Positions 21,335-36,300 are shown, counted from the stretch's first letter. The stretch: DNA of 64,000 nt from Aptenodytes patagonicus (GCF_965638725.1 NC_134962.1:689501-753500), one strand, 5' to 3'. The notes: generated by a model from the letters alone, not told the origin. Made by a program: numbers and translations.

Positions 21335-24300
21335 GTACGCGGGGCGCCCGGCGCGGGACGCGGGCCCGGCGGACTTGTCCGTCGGCCGCCGCCTTTCCGC
21401 TCCCCGGGCCTCCGACGCCGCGGGCTCGGGCGGCGTCCCGGCGGAACGCGGGGTCGCCGGCTCTGCCCGCCGCTCCGGCCGGCGGGGACCCGCCTCGGGC
21501 AGCCGCGCCCCGGCGGGGGGGTTGGGGGGGGGGGGGGCGAGGGGCGCAGCGGCTGCGCGGGGAGCCCGCTCCAGCCGCCCGTTCTCCAGCGGGTGGCGGG
21601 GAGCCGCTGGTGAGCGGGACCGTGGCGGGGGCCGGTTCTTCCTCACGGCGGTCTCCGAACTCTGCGGGTCGGCGCGGCGAAAACTCTGCAACGCGTGAGA
21701 GGCGGGGAGTTACGGCTTAACGGGGGCGCCGGGCGCCGTCCCCCTGCCGTTGCGGTTATTTATTAAACCTCGTAGGGAACATCGCGCGCGAGTACGTGGG
21801 GCGTGTGTGCTCCGTGCGTGCTGTTGTTCAAGGCGGTGTTCAGGAGGACGGAGGATAGAAACGTTGGTTAAAATAGTGAAGAATTAGTTGGGAGGGGGGA
21901 GGATGCTCAGCCAGGCTGCTTTGCTAGGCCAGGCAGCTTGGTTGTAAAACAAAGACGTACTACGCGTTTTCCCCTGGGTGTGCTCGAGTTAACCGTGAAG
22001 TGCTTTGCTGGCTGTTTGGCTTTTAGATTTTGCTTTTAAACTTCGGTTTTGGATTCATACTGCCTATCCATTATAGAATTGCACTAAGGGATTAGGAGAT
22101 AAACAAAGTAAAAGTGGGTGTAGAGATCTATAAAAACTGTTTGGTAGTATCATCCGGAAACACTTTGTGCTTTTTTTCCTTGCAGATTAACTTAAGTTAA
22201 ACTCTGATAACTTCTCAGATTGCTTCATAATGAAGTCAGGGAGACTGCCAGTGTCAGTGTCGATGCCCTGTCCCCAGGGGCAGCTGTGAACTCAGCCAAT
22301 GTCACCTTCCTCATCCTGGGCAGCCAGCAGTGTTAGCCCCTTGGAGCGGATGACGCTGATGAAGTCCTAGCCTGGAGTCTTTCATGCGATTGCTAGTTGT
22401 TGCCATTTATAGTGCGTTAAGTATGAATATTTGAAAGATCTGGGTTTGGCCTGCTGTGGAAATAAGCGCTTTTGCTTTCTGTCTCGTGTGTGCCTATTTG
22501 CGGCCAGTGCACTCTGGAGAACAGCGTCTTCCACCGATTCTGGATGTAGTAAAATAGGAACCGATGGTGTCAAGATGGGCAAAGTTATGGTATACGGAGG
22601 AAATTTAATGTTGCTTTGGCACAGCGTTGTCTGGAAAAATTTGAGTCTCCACAACGGCTTTCTCCTGCAATTTCACTCTGTTCTGAATTAAGTGGTTCTA
22701 TACCAAGTTTTTTTTCCTGAAGTTAATTAATGAAAAATAAGTCTGTTGTTACATTAATTTGCTGGTAGGTTAGAACAGCTAGTTTTAATCATGTGTTTAA
22801 AGTTTATTTCTTATGCAGCTTTCCTCAGAGTTGATGTGTCACTGTGGGCAAAAAGTATTAAGCTCATGTTTGTTTTATAAATTAGTTAGAAAAAAAACCT
22901 GAGCAGAAGTAAGGAGATCAAGAACTACTTGACTTGAAGGCCTCTGATTTCCCTTGGTAACATGGAAGTATTTTGAACTTTGTTTTTAGGCTAAAAAGCT
23001 AGAAGCAACTTTGAAAACCATGTTAATGATTCCAGGTAAAAGAAGTGAAAAATAAATGCAAACTCTTTTTTTTTTTCTTCTTTTTTTTCCCTTTCCCAGC
23101 AAAATCAAGTAGGAAACTTACTTTCCTATATTTAGCAAACGATGTCATCCAGAACAGTAAGAGGAAAGGTCCTGAATTTACTAGGGAATTTGAATCTGTT
23201 CTTGTGGATGCTTTTTCTCATGTTGCCAGGTATGTTGCTGCGTTAATGTATTTCTTCAACTTTTCTCTCTAGAGATTTACATTCTTGTTATACAAAGTTG
23301 AATTCAATTGGATTTTGTTGTGGTTTGGGGTTTTTTTTGTCTCAGGGGTGCTTGTACCCTCTCTCTAGTGAAGATTGGATTCTGACTACTTTGTGGCTAG
23401 GAACCATTTAGTGTTAATACTTCTCTTTGGGGAAACTTGCTTGTATATGAATCAGCCCCTCACAGCTTTACGCATTTGTTCTCTGCATGCAACTCCTGTG
23501 TACTTCATTTTAACCGTTACCAAAAGATCTTGTGGATCTGTTCATGGGTAGTGAAATTGAATAGTTGCATGTGTTTATTAAAGCCACATAATGAATGGCT
23601 CTTCCCCATTGTCAGAAGACTTTAAAAGAGCTGATATTTTGGGTCACTGGATTCTTGTCAGTCTTCTGGTTTGAGCACGGTTTCTTTTTGCGTTGCTTGT
23701 TTTAACGGTTATCTGATCATTAGTCTCCTTCCTAGGGGAAGAAAGAATTTTATACATAAAAGGGAAGAAGTGATGCAGCTACCATCCTATCAAAAATGGA
23801 CTATCATTTAGTTAAGATTTTCTCTAAATAGCGTAATAATTCCTATTATCTCAGCTAAACAACTTCAGTGTTCTGTGTGTTTAGTGGTATGCTGTTCTGG
23901 ATGGCTGTCTAACTTTCAGTGCGCTATATGAGTACATTTAAGTGCCTAATGATCCAAACAACCTGTTTTTTAATTGGGATGTTATTGACTGAAACAACTG
24001 TTTAAAGTTAATACTCTGAATTGTAAACATGTCAACTTGGGGGTATTTTATAACTCTTCTTGCAAATTCTGAGTGATAGCAAGTTTCTTCCTTCAAAACT
24101 TTTCCTGCTTTTACTTTGGGGCAGGAATGTGGGGCACTTTCAGGCAATCTTTGGTCCCAATAAAAAGAGGATATTGGCCACAAATGTATTTTGCACAGTT
24201 TGTCTCAGACGATATGAGAAAGATTCTCTCCAAATGTGCAAATATTACAATGGATGCAGCTGCTAGTTTGGAAGATGCTCTCTTAAAACATAAAGAATAT

Positions 24301-27300
24301 TTTTCAGTTGAAATATAATTATTTTCTAATCTTTGAACAGAGAAGCAGATGAGGGCTGCAAAAAGCCCTTGGAACGATTGCTTAACATCTGGCAAGAAAG
24401 GAGTGTGTATGGCAGTGAGTTCATACAGCAACTGAAACTTTCTATGGAAGACTCCAATAGCCCCCAAACTAAAGGTAAATGCTTATTGCTTTTGTTGTGT
24501 GCTTTACTTTGTTCTTTAAATTGGTACACGTTTCACTGAAAGCACTGTGAGGAGTTGAGCTCTGGGCTCCTGTAGTTGAGTTTTTGCCAGAGCTGGTCAT
24601 GGAGATTCTTCAGGATTGTCTTGCGAGAAGTCTGATTTTCGTTAAACTCGTGGTTCCAGTTTGAAAGCGTGTTGCCTTGTGACTTGCGGCTGGCAGTAAG
24701 CTAAACTTGAGGTAACTTCTGCTTCTGCTCACGCAGACAGAATACTCCAGGGCTGCCTTTTGATGTGAAGACAAGTAGGTAGGGTGCAGGGAACTGTTGC
24801 GTCCACCTTGAGAGTTAAAATTGTCCCAGTCTACATCTCTGAGAGTGGTCAGCTGGGTTATTCAATATTGTTAGTGCTTTTATTCTCATATTAATTTTTT
24901 TTCCATTTTGCATAGTTACTATATTTTATTATGATTTTTAATAATTGAGGGCTGGAATATATGCCCAGAAGCTTGTCTAGTCTCTTTTTTTCTTATACCA
25001 GCTGATGTCATTTGGGGAAAACAATAACTTTGTGTCATTTAACATCGTTAGGACATCATGGTTATAACCTTATTATCACGAGACAAATGTGAGAAACTGA
25101 GTATAAGCTTCTTGCATTTACTGTGCTTTTATACTGCTTTGGCAGATATGCCTCTTCTTCAGTAGCATCTGAAAATATTTAACTGGTAGTACTGTAATGA
25201 GAAGAGGGGAGCAGTAGGATGCGTAACCTATGGAAGGTGAGGGTCATTAAAAATGCAGAGTGTTCTGGTCAGGGGAATATTTGTCCACTTTGCAGCTAAA
25301 GGAAGTGTCGGTGTCTTCAAATTAGTTAAAATCACATTGCTGCGTTGACCAGATTTTGCCCTGTTCCCCACAGAGGTGCGATACTTTGAGAGCGTTGGCT
25401 TCATCATTAGTAAAGTGCTCTTATGCCATTCTTGGGTTGTGAAAACAAGCAAGATATGTCTACTGGAGTTGTTAGTTAATACAGAATTAATATGAAGACA
25501 TGAGCATTAATATGAGACACGCATGTGAAGACATACATCTATGGCTGTAGTTTTGTGTGTTCTAACACGCTTCTTCAGGCGAAATTACTGGATGGGTGCT
25601 TTAGCGGCTTACAACAGAGGCCTTCCAACTTGCCGTAATTTAAGTATGACATTCAGAAGGTACTGCCATTTTTTCCCCAAATGCTGGGAGACCAACTGAC
25701 CTGACCGAAGGGGTTGTCTCCTCTGTATCAGGACAGAGGGAGTCTCTGCTCTGAGTGGTGGGAGAGGGGAAGGGTGGAAGGTGTACAGTCTCTACACGAA
25801 ATAGCTCAAATTGGGGTTTTTCTGTTGTCTGGGTGCAATGCATGAGACACCTGTTTGTCATGAAAGAATTTAGGTGCCTGAATTCCTTTTGAACTGATTA
25901 ACTGAGGGTTTGAAACTGTTAAATTAAGGTACCTAGATAAGTGTTTCACAAGTGTTTAATTTTTAATCTAAACAAAATGATACTGTGTGTCCAAGAAACA
26001 CAGGTGTGGTTTCCTGGGGAATTGGCAACCAACTGTTGCTCAGTGTCATCCTCTCTTTGGCTGGTGGTATCAATCAGTCCTGCTACTGTTATTTCCTCAA
26101 CTTAAAAATGTTTATACAAAATAAAACCCTTCCTAAGTGTAACAGACCTTTATCTGTGGGAAACAGAATGAAGAAATACAAATGTTTTAAGAACTGCTGT
26201 GTGCCCGTCTTCACTTGGTGAGAAACTAAGTTTTTGTCTGGGTAATTGGAGATATTAAAATAGTATCTTTTATTTGAGAGAACAGTTCAGGCCTTTTCAT
26301 GAGTGTGAACATTGCTGCCTTCTTATCAATTAATTGTAAAAAAGAAATTGAGATTTTTAAACTAAGAGAAAAAGAAATTTGAAAAACTCAGCAAAGTTGT
26401 CCTGAGTTTTTCTCCTTGTTTTGACTGGCTTGTTTTCAAATGAGCTTCTTAATGGTAAGAGCTAGTTTCACAAGGGATTTTTATGGCTTTCTAAGATAAA
26501 TTGGTGTTTGTCCAGTTTCTGGTGGGCGACTGTCTATGTTGCAGAAGGCTTTGTTGTAGTTACGCTATTCCGTTTTCAAACAGGTGAACATAAATGAGAT
26601 GGACAATAATGTATCGTGTTTTACAGATATAACGTTTATCATAAAAGTGGAAAACCATAGTACATTGCTCCTCCAAAACCATTCTGACTTCCTGGTTTTG
26701 TGTACACCAAAGGTAGACACAGCTGAGAAATAGGTAGTATTAGTATCTTTAGATTGGTACAAGGTTGTGCCGTTAAAACAAAATTTTAAAGCTCCTTACG
26801 GGTATGTCGTGGTTTAACCTCAGTCGGCAACTGAGCACCACGCAGCCGCTCGCTCACTCCCCCCCGGTGGGATGGGGGAGAGAATTGGAAGGGTAAAAGT
26901 GAGAAAACTCGTGGGTTGAGATAAAAGACAGTTTAACAGGTAAAGCAAAAGCCGCGCATGCAAGCAAAGCAAAACAAGGAATTCATTCACTGCTTCCCAT
27001 GGGCAGGCAGGTGTTCAGCCATCTCCAGGAAAGCAGGGCTCCATCACGCCTAACGGTGACTTGGGAAGACAAACGCCATCACTCCAAACGTCCCCCCCTT
27101 TCTCCTTCTTCTTCCCCCAGCTTTATATGCTGAGCATGACGCCATATGGTGTAGGATATCCCTTGGGTCAGTTGGGGTCAGCTGTCCTGGCTGTGCCCCC
27201 TCCCAGCTTCTTGTGCACCTCCAGCCCTCTCAGTCAGTAGAGCATGGGAAGCTGAAAAGTCCTTGACTAGTGTAAACACTACCTAGCAACAACTAAAACA

Positions 27301-30300
27301 TCGGTGCGTTATCAACATTGTTCTCACCCTAAATCCAAACCACAGCACTGTACCAGCTACTAGGAAGGAAATTAACTCTATCCCTGCCGAAACCAGGACA
27401 GGGTATCTGGTGCTGTGACAATGAGTATTCTTTTCTTCAGCCCAAGGTATGGCAACGAGTCGATGCAGGTAGTTCTCTACGGCTTTTTCATATTGCAGTG
27501 CCTTAAATTCCCGGGCTGGTAGGTGCTGCTTTCTGAACAGGACGGCTCTGCTTGTGTTGCAGAGCACCAGTTACACTTAGAGTTGTGAAACTTGCCAAAA
27601 TAAAGCAGAGTCCTGCATCAGGGAGGAAAGACATCTTTAAAGCTTATCGGTGCCTGTTTCAATGGTGCAGCTCATTTCTTGTTTCATTAGTAGCAAGGCT
27701 TTGGGTAAATGTATAGCAATTCAGCTGGCAGCATGTGCCAAGTTCCTGCCGTGGAACAGAATTGATTGCACAAATAATGAAGCTTTCCCTTCAGAGGGGT
27801 GGAGGGGAAAGAGTACCGGCCCTTTCTAAGCGTTATATTCCCTGGTTTTGACTTCCTCGGTGGTGCAGCTTATTACCATATTTTAGTCTTTCAGGTTCCT
27901 TAAGGAAATGTGCATATACATGGAAACGGGCTTTTGAATATTGATAATCTTACATTGTTTTAACTCTAATGAGAAAGCAAATGTAAGCTTAATGAATACA
28001 TTTAATCTCATTTTTATTAGAATGTCTCTTTTTACAAGCAGTAGGGAAGAGAAGAACCACCCATTTATCTTAAAGCCTGGGAAAACTAGGTCTGTAGAGG
28101 TTTGATGTAAAATCCTTTAGGTAATATAACCTATATAGCTGACATGTTTTCTTTTCGTTGTCTTTGTAATAAGCAGTTGAAGGAAGTCCTTGAATGTGGT
28201 CTGATGTAGGAGTGTCACACTGTAACACAGAACTGAACTGCTACCCGTCTGCTCTGATTGTGTCTGTATTGCAAATTCTGGCACAGGAGTGCCAGTACAC
28301 ATTAAAATATGGAGAAAAACATCAGAGAGGAGAGCAGGCAGGGGTGCTTCCAAGAGTAACTGAAATAAAGGCACCTGAGGACACGACTAGGTATACTTTT
28401 GGAGCAGATCAACTCCAGTTATGCCTGACCTAGGAGAGGCTACCAACAAATGTATGTTGTAATGAGAACTTAAACAATCATGAGTAATCCACCCCCAAAG
28501 AAACAAAGGGTTAGAACAGTTGGACTGGACCACTGGGTTTCTCTTCTTTTGTTCTTCTGTGTCTTCTGGTGTTCTGTGACGGTCTTCTGTTTTCTTTAGG
28601 AAAGCTGTCCATTTTCTGTTGTATTCAATGTTTTGTCCTAAATCACTTTCCAAAAGTGTCTTTCATATAAGTTTACTTCGATCTTGCATAAGTTGCTAAA
28701 CCCCTGGTGCTTGGAACCAAAAGCCTGCAGAAATTTAGTTTTAGTTTTGTGAGGCTTATTTTTTGTTATGCTGGTTGAGGATGATAGCCCTGCCAACACA
28801 TTAAAAAAACACTTAAATTCAGCTGGTCTACCTTTCAAGTAAACAGTTTCCTATAGAACTTCGGAAGTAGAAACAGGTTTGCCTGTTATTCTAGAACTAC
28901 AGTAGCTGTTAAATGGGGTTTCCTTGCATGTTTCCCTGTAGACAGAAGTTTCTGCTCATGCAACTTGTCATATAACTGCATGCTTAACTGTCAGAAAAGG
29001 CACATGATGTAGCTGTGCTGAGACTGATAAATCCTCATGTGAATTAAGGACTATTTGGGGTTTTTTTTGTTTTTTTTTTTTTTTAAATCTGAACCCTTTT
29101 CATAGTTCTCTCCAGTGAAAGGCATTATCTACATGGGGAGTTCCTTACTATGTGGTGTGGCTGCTTCTTGAATGAGGAGATGAATGTAACCAAGTCCTCA
29201 TGAGAGAAGATAATAATTTTATATTGCCTTGAGATTAAAAAAACCACATAAACCCACTGTTTTTTAACAGAGCAAAGTTTTAAACTCCCAGTTATCCTTT
29301 TGAATGTGTGTATACAGATTCCTCAGTTGGTTTCTCTTTACTGTGCATATGAGCCTGGAGTCAAATCAAAGAAGCCTGTTTACCTCTAAAACCAGTGGTC
29401 AAGAGATGAGAACAAAAAGGTGAACACCCTAGATGGAAAGATCTCCCGTGTTGCCAGCTTACAGGAAAAACTCATACTTCACCACTAAGGTCTTTGACAC
29501 TGTAAGCTTCCTCAAGCCACTGGAGATAGTTTGAGGACTGAAAAGTTGGTGGAGAGGTACCTTTACAAGTCTCTCTGGACACTGCGACAGCAAGATAACA
29601 ACCTGGAGTTTCACTACAAAGCTGTTATGACAGCAATTGTCTGTCATTTTGGAGAAACGAAGTGCTTTGCTCTTTAGAGGCTTTTAGGGAGTAGTTCAAT
29701 TTCTGAGCTGTGAAGAAGACCCCAACGAAGCAGGAAGGCTGACTTCATCTCTAGTAGTGGCTTCTCTATCTTCTTTATGTCCATGTCAAGAATGGGCTTT
29801 TGATTTTTCTGGAAGAAGCTGTCCATATTCTACAAGGATATCTTGATTGTTTCAGATGATGTGTGTTACATACCATTGTTGAATTCTGATCAGTTTTAGA
29901 CACTCTCAATGCTTGCTTTCCTCTTCCTCTTGTTGCATTTGACAGGCTTTTTCAGAAGTGTAGACTGCAATGATTAAATTACTTCTGGCTAGCAGGTTTT
30001 GAAAGCTACCCGGGCAGGGTGTGTTACAATTTATGCCTGGCTTCCTGTTCCCTTTCAGCGGTCCTTTTCCACCATATACTCTTGAGTTTGAAAGCAAGTG
30101 TGAAGGTTTTCTTCCGTTTTGATGAAATGGAGATGGTGTTTCTAGGATTCTTCAATGAGGTCTTCTGCTGCCCCTGTTTACCAACGCCAAGGAAAAAAGT
30201 GCAACAGTCCACATTTATGTCATGCTACTCATGCCCAAAATGCCAATTCAAACCTGACTGTTTTGTCTGTGCTCCTTTGTCTACTGGCCACTTTGTCCCA

Positions 30301-33300
30301 TCAGCTGCCGTTCATATGGTCAGGAAGTGGCCTCTCTTCAGGTATGTCAGCTAGCGACGGGTGCTTAGGACTGCAGATGTTCACGCACCTACCTCCTTCG
30401 GACTGTTTCCAGTCAGACTCACTTGGTCTTGTTCAGATGGAAAATTCAACGAATTCTGAATCCTCTGTGTTAGCGTAGTAAGCAAGCATAATACTGTGTC
30501 TTGAGGTAGACCAGTTGGCAACACAGCAGGGATAGCTCTTCAGCAATTTGAATCCCAATTCTCATTTTCATTTTCACTTCCGTGCGCACTACAGTCATGC
30601 ATTCTTCTATTGATTATCTTGTGTTTATCCTTTGTTGGTTAATTACTTTATGATAAGTACACACAGGTGATAAATATTGATGGCGCATTGTATTGGGCTA
30701 TAATTTTAAATGCTTTCTTTGGCCATTTTGTCATCTGCACATCTCCTGTTGAACTCAGCTGGTCTCTTTTGCAGACTTCAGTGGACAGCAGCCGTTTTTC
30801 TTGTTGATCTGGTATCTTGCTTGTCAGTCAGATTATCAAGCACTCTATTACATCAGTTGTATACATACAATACTTAGACTGCACCTTTTTCTAGCCTAAA
30901 TAGCTTTGCTCTAGCATGCATCAAAAATTCATTTGGTTTAGTGTAACTGTTTTCTGTGCTTCTTTGCCTTCCATTGAGTAAATCTGTTCTCTAACAGAGA
31001 TGCGTTTGTGTCTACCTCACGAGAGTCGTTCAGCTTTTTCCCACACGAGCAGGACGTACAGCACCTCTGACTTTGTCTCCATTAAAATAAAGTTTTTCAG
31101 ACATATGTCCCACCTGACAAGGCAGGCAAATTTCTGCATTTAAAGACAGACCTTTCTGTTTGCTTCCTCATTATAGTTGGGCAGACTGATTCAATTTTAA
31201 ATCAAGAGTCATCTTGGATTTTCCTGTGAATCAAAGTATATACAAAATGTTCCCCTTGAACTCCATGATTATCTCGGCAAGACTTGATTCCATTGAAGAG
31301 ATGTTCTCAGGACTCTGTCCAATGCTTTCTTACAAATTACCCTGGCTCTTACGAATTTTGGTGGCAAGTCTGAAGAATGATCTGTCTTCTTCTGAAGGCT
31401 CTGTAACTGGATCAAAGGCTGCATTAAGACTTCTGACTCATTAAATAAACTGTCTCTTCCCTTTCAAGATAAGGTATGCTATGCTAAGGTTCATTTAACC
31501 AACACTCTGTTGATTTATGAAATCCTTATTTCTGAAGTGTTACAGGTTACCTGCTTGGAGATCGGTTCATGCTTTGCCCATTGTTCTTGTTGCTGTCACA
31601 TCTTAGAGTTTTAGTTTCACAGAGCTGTCCTGAAGTCTTTATTTTGATGGAAGAGTGGAAGGTTGAATAATTAGCAGTCATTTAGTTGATTGTGGGACCA
31701 CAGTGAGCATATACTTGGTGCGAAAAGATAACTTGAAATTCTTCTGTCCGTATGTATCTTAGCATCAGTGCTTCATTTCTACTGGTAGAAAACCTTACCT
31801 GCATATATGGTATTATCCAGAGAATCTGAGCAGGGTTGAAGACCTGCCATTTATTGACAAATAGGATGTTTATTTGCCTTTCCTACTTTCAGTGTAGGAG
31901 GCACAAATAAGTATACAGTGCACACTGCTGATATGAAGACTGTATCCTTGTACTTGCGTGTACAGAGATACATGTGTGGGCAAAATCAAACTTTTATTGC
32001 TGTTTTGCATTTCAGTGTTTGGAATATGATGCCAACGTTAGAGTCTGGCTGTGGTCATCCTTCTCTTTAGAGGGCTTAATCATCAGAGCATCTCGTACAG
32101 TTTTTTTGAAGTAGAGATAGTTAAGGTGGGCAGATCTGGCATCCAGATGAGTTGCTTATATATGTCTTTAGTTGCAGAGGAGAAGAAGTCTTTAAAGCGG
32201 ACTTTTCAGCAAATACAAGAGGAGGAAGATGATGATTACCCTGGGAGCTACTCACCCCAAGACCCTAGTGCTGGGCCATTGCTGGTATGTGGGATGGGTT
32301 GAGAGTGGGAGTTGTTCCGAAAGCTACCTCCTGTGTGGTACAGCCACAAGGTGGAGCTGCCAACAAGTAAAATGCTTTTAATGGAGAAATTCCGTTGGGG
32401 GTTGAGAAATCCATGTGAAATGGAACAGATTCTTTTTTCATATTGAAACACTGCCACTTCTGAGTGATTTCAGAAGAACAGACCATATTTTAAATTCTTT
32501 CTAAGATCAGCATGTAATCTCTCAAACCTGAAGTTGTAACACAGTTAAAACTTTTTTTTTTTTTCCATAGGACATCTCTCTCCATGAGCTATTAAAAAGC
32601 TCAACCTTTGATAGATTTGTATGGAGTTCGTTAGGAAAACCAGTTCTGAATACTTTATTTTGAGGCTGACATGTTAGTGGTGTGGAAATAGTAGGAATGA
32701 AATAGAGGATCATTCTGACCATTTAAGGCTACAAAATGAACATATGCTAAACCATTGCCTATTTGAAAAGGATTAAAAAAAAATACACCATCCATCTGGT
32801 AGAGCGTAAACATTGACAAATAAAAATAAATAACAGTTGTCAAGGAAATAAGTGAGATTTTTTTGTTGTTTTTACCTCCAGATGCCTTGCAGCTTATGGT
32901 TTCTTTTGATGATAAACATTGTGTTTGTTACTGTTGGAAATCATTAGCAGTTTGCAAAGTAGTAGTAAATATTAGGTAATGGACTTCTTTGTTTTTCAGC
33001 TTAAAAAAATACTTATTTAAAATTTTTCAATGTTTTTATTAGTTTTCAAACTATTGAAATGTAGTTTAGACATCAGTGGTGGTGTTTACAGGGCTAGTGT
33101 TCCAGTTTCAAAAACCTCCCATTAAAACTGCAGTATTTTTTTAAAACAAAGCAGCAACACTTTTTTCTTCCTGTTCAGGGAGTCTGTCTTTCTCCTTTTT
33201 TTATTTTTTTTGATCAGAGAGGAAATACGGTGTGTCAGAGGAGGTCCTCTTAAGGCTGTCCTCATCCACATCCTTTTTAAGCTAGGGTACATTTTGAGTG

Positions 33301-36300
33301 TATTCATTTAAACTGACACATTTTTCCCCAATGCACTAAAACCATCTGAGAAATGAAGTTGAGGGAGTACAGTGGAGTCCAGTTTAATTGCAGATTGCAG
33401 TGTGCTTCCAAAGAGCCAGCTGAGCTAAGTGGCAATGGCTTTCCAAAATCAGGACAATATGAAGTTTGCTTTAACAGGGATAGCTTTCATTGTCATCAAA
33501 GTTTATGGTAGGTAACCAGTTACAAAATTCTAAATCTTATATCCATGGAAATCTGACACAGTTTTGTTTGGACTGATACAAGTTTGCTTTTGGTTTTGTT
33601 TTTTTTTTTTTTCCTGTGTCAGAACACACCTTTGGAATAGACCAAAGGTGCACGTACACTTGTGCTAGTCTAAGAGAAAGTGTCAGGGATGCTCCACTAA
33701 AAGATACGGTCCCAATTTGAACACAAATGGCTGATGGCTGTTTCTCAAACTGGTGTGGTCATGTACTTTTCAGCTTTGTCTTAAATGATCACTTCTCTTA
33801 ATTGGAATAAGTTTTCCACTGCAGAGTCTTGAAAAAGATGATCCTACTGTAATTATGCATAAGTTCCTAAACACGGAGATATTGTAAACTTAGTGAATAC
33901 TCCCTGTGTTAGGAAACAACAGTTTAAAAATTACATGGAGAAAATACTCCAAAGATGGTTGCTTTCAAAGGTAGGTGACCTCAGATGCAGTGACCACATC
34001 GGCAGGAAATGGCATAAAAGTTACCTGGTTTTAATGTTAGCTACCTTGTCTTGTAGACCGAGGATTTGATCAAAGCCCTACAAGACCTGGAAAATGCAGC
34101 ATCAGGAGATGCAACAGTGCGGCAAAAAATTGCCTCCCTGCCTCAGGAAGTTCAAGATGTTTCATTACTGGAGAAAATTACAGGTACGAAACTGGAAGAT
34201 GAATGAACATGGGTCCAAAGAATAACTTAGAAATCAAAGGTCTCGTTCTTTAAATAATCACAGGTATGGTGGAGTGAATTCCTGCTTTTGCGTCCTTGTT
34301 TTGTAGCTCTTGGGTAATTGATAGATAGCAATACTATGAAGTAAAATTGAAGATGAAACTTACATAGCTTCTTCCATTTTTTTGGCTTGGACCAAGGCTT
34401 TTGTACTTGGAGAGAATCAACAGCATTTTGCACGAATGTAAAGGAAATAGGGCCAGAGTTCTCAAATGGATGTATTTGATTTTGAACACCTTGACTGTTA
34501 GATATTTTTGAGTTTTATCAGACTGTGCTGAGTACACACATACTCCTTGATTGCTACGGAAAAGGAAGTTCGCTACACCCATTAGTCTGTCAGTCTTTGT
34601 TTAAATGGACTTCTGCAATTATATTTGAAAAGTAATCTTAACAGAAGCGTTTAAAGGTTGAACTGGTTTGACTCTTCGTTCCTGAAAGTAGTTTTTATTT
34701 AGAACTCATTATGAACTGTCACTTATTCAGTCCTTTATAATATACTCTTACAGCGTCCAACTGTGAAGACTAGCGTGCAATTCGTGTATTTGCTTGTATT
34801 GATACATTAGGAGTTACTCAGAGAAAAGAGGAATTTAAAAGTGCACACCATGTTTAAATGTGAAAACCACCTGATTTGTTTAACTGAATTCTGAAAGTAC
34901 AGCCTAAAGTTTTGGTTCAATTAACCTGTTTATAGCGTCTAGCTTCATAGATTTATATCTCCACCAACCCCCCCCCCCCCAGTCATTGACATCTCTGCAA
35001 GGACAAAATGCAGTCAATCCTGTCAGTGTCTAAAAACCACCATTCTTGGGTTGTTAGTCCTGCCTATTTCCTTTATATCCCATGTGATAAGAACTCTTTA
35101 TTTTTTCTGTCAAGCTGGAAGTGTATTTATGAATGAGATGTTACTGTACATGTGCCTGGTGAATTGTAGTCCTTCTGTCAAAGATAGAAAGTTTTAAACT
35201 TTGTCCTCTAAACTGCCCAACGCTTTTGCATGTAGACAAAGAGGCAGCCGAACGTCTTTCGAAGACCGTGGACGAAGCATGCCTGTTACTAGCAGAGTAC
35301 AATGGCCGGCTGGCAGCAGAGCTGGAGGACCGGCGCCAGCTGGCACGCATGCTGATCGAGTACACCCAGAATCAGAAGGATGTATTGACAGAGAAAGAGA
35401 AGAAGCTAGAAGTGAGTACTGATTACACCGGTGCCGGCAAGCCGATTGTCTCACCAAATGCTCCCTCTTGACTCCTAATCTGTGTGTTTCTCTCGAGGGA
35501 GATGATTCTAGGTGTTATCTTTACATTTGGAATAAAACAGGGGTAAGAAGGTGGTGTAAAAAATCTGGAGAAGACAAATCTGTTCTGATGTTCAGTCTAG
35601 TATGTTTTAATACACGCAACATGAAAGGCCCAGAACTCAATACTTTTTAAAGAAGAATAGGCTCACCTAACAAAGTTTCTTCAGATTTACTCTATTTTTT
35701 TGTGAAATTCCCATTTCCAAAAAGTCAACCTCCCTTTGCCATAATTAGCTGGGTTTTTTAATTAGTTGGTTTTTTTGTTCTTTTCCTTATGGTTGGGTGC
35801 CTCTCATCTGCCTTCCCAGCCCCTACTTGATAAGGGGATGCGGTTTAAACAAGATCTTCTGGTATCCATCCTTTAACAGCCACTCTTACCTACAGCCTCT
35901 GTGATGGAGTGTAAATTGGGCTGACACGGAAAGATGATGACTTGCATTTCCTGCCGTAGCTCCCTGGAACAAGGAGGGCAGGACACTGTAAAATGAGACT
36001 ACGCTGACTGGACCTGAGCACCAGCTGCATGTCCTAGAGCGAGTGCAGGGGCTGCGGCAGCCAGCCGCTTATCTGAAATGTTCTTTCTTGGAGGAAGTTC
36101 TTTTGGCACTGCATCTTGGGACTAGTGTGGAAGTTTAATTAATGATTGTGGTTGTATGTCACTCTGCCATCTGTTAAACTGCCCCTTGGCGGCACATTAA
36201 GGGCTGCCTCTACACTGTTGGCTGCTGGTTATTACGAACAGCTGTTGCTGGGTGGGACATGAGTTGCTGTAGAGGACAAAACCTTCTGGAAGGAGACACT

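Larger units (their letters stand above)
24475..32171 (+). other. RPRD1B: RPRD1B intron 3 (7.7 kb)
   Basis: Most of this intron is AT-rich with no recognised gene. It carries a solo LTR (26805-27400) and, with low confidence, a decayed coding-like stretch on the minus strand downstream of a T-tract (29061-31660). Confidence 0.85.

Noticed and set aside
20459-21720. Several 200-270-codon frames on both strands at the TTI1/RPRD1B promoter
   Set aside because: CpG-island sequence has few stop codons. The frames run across the real start codons and splice sites.
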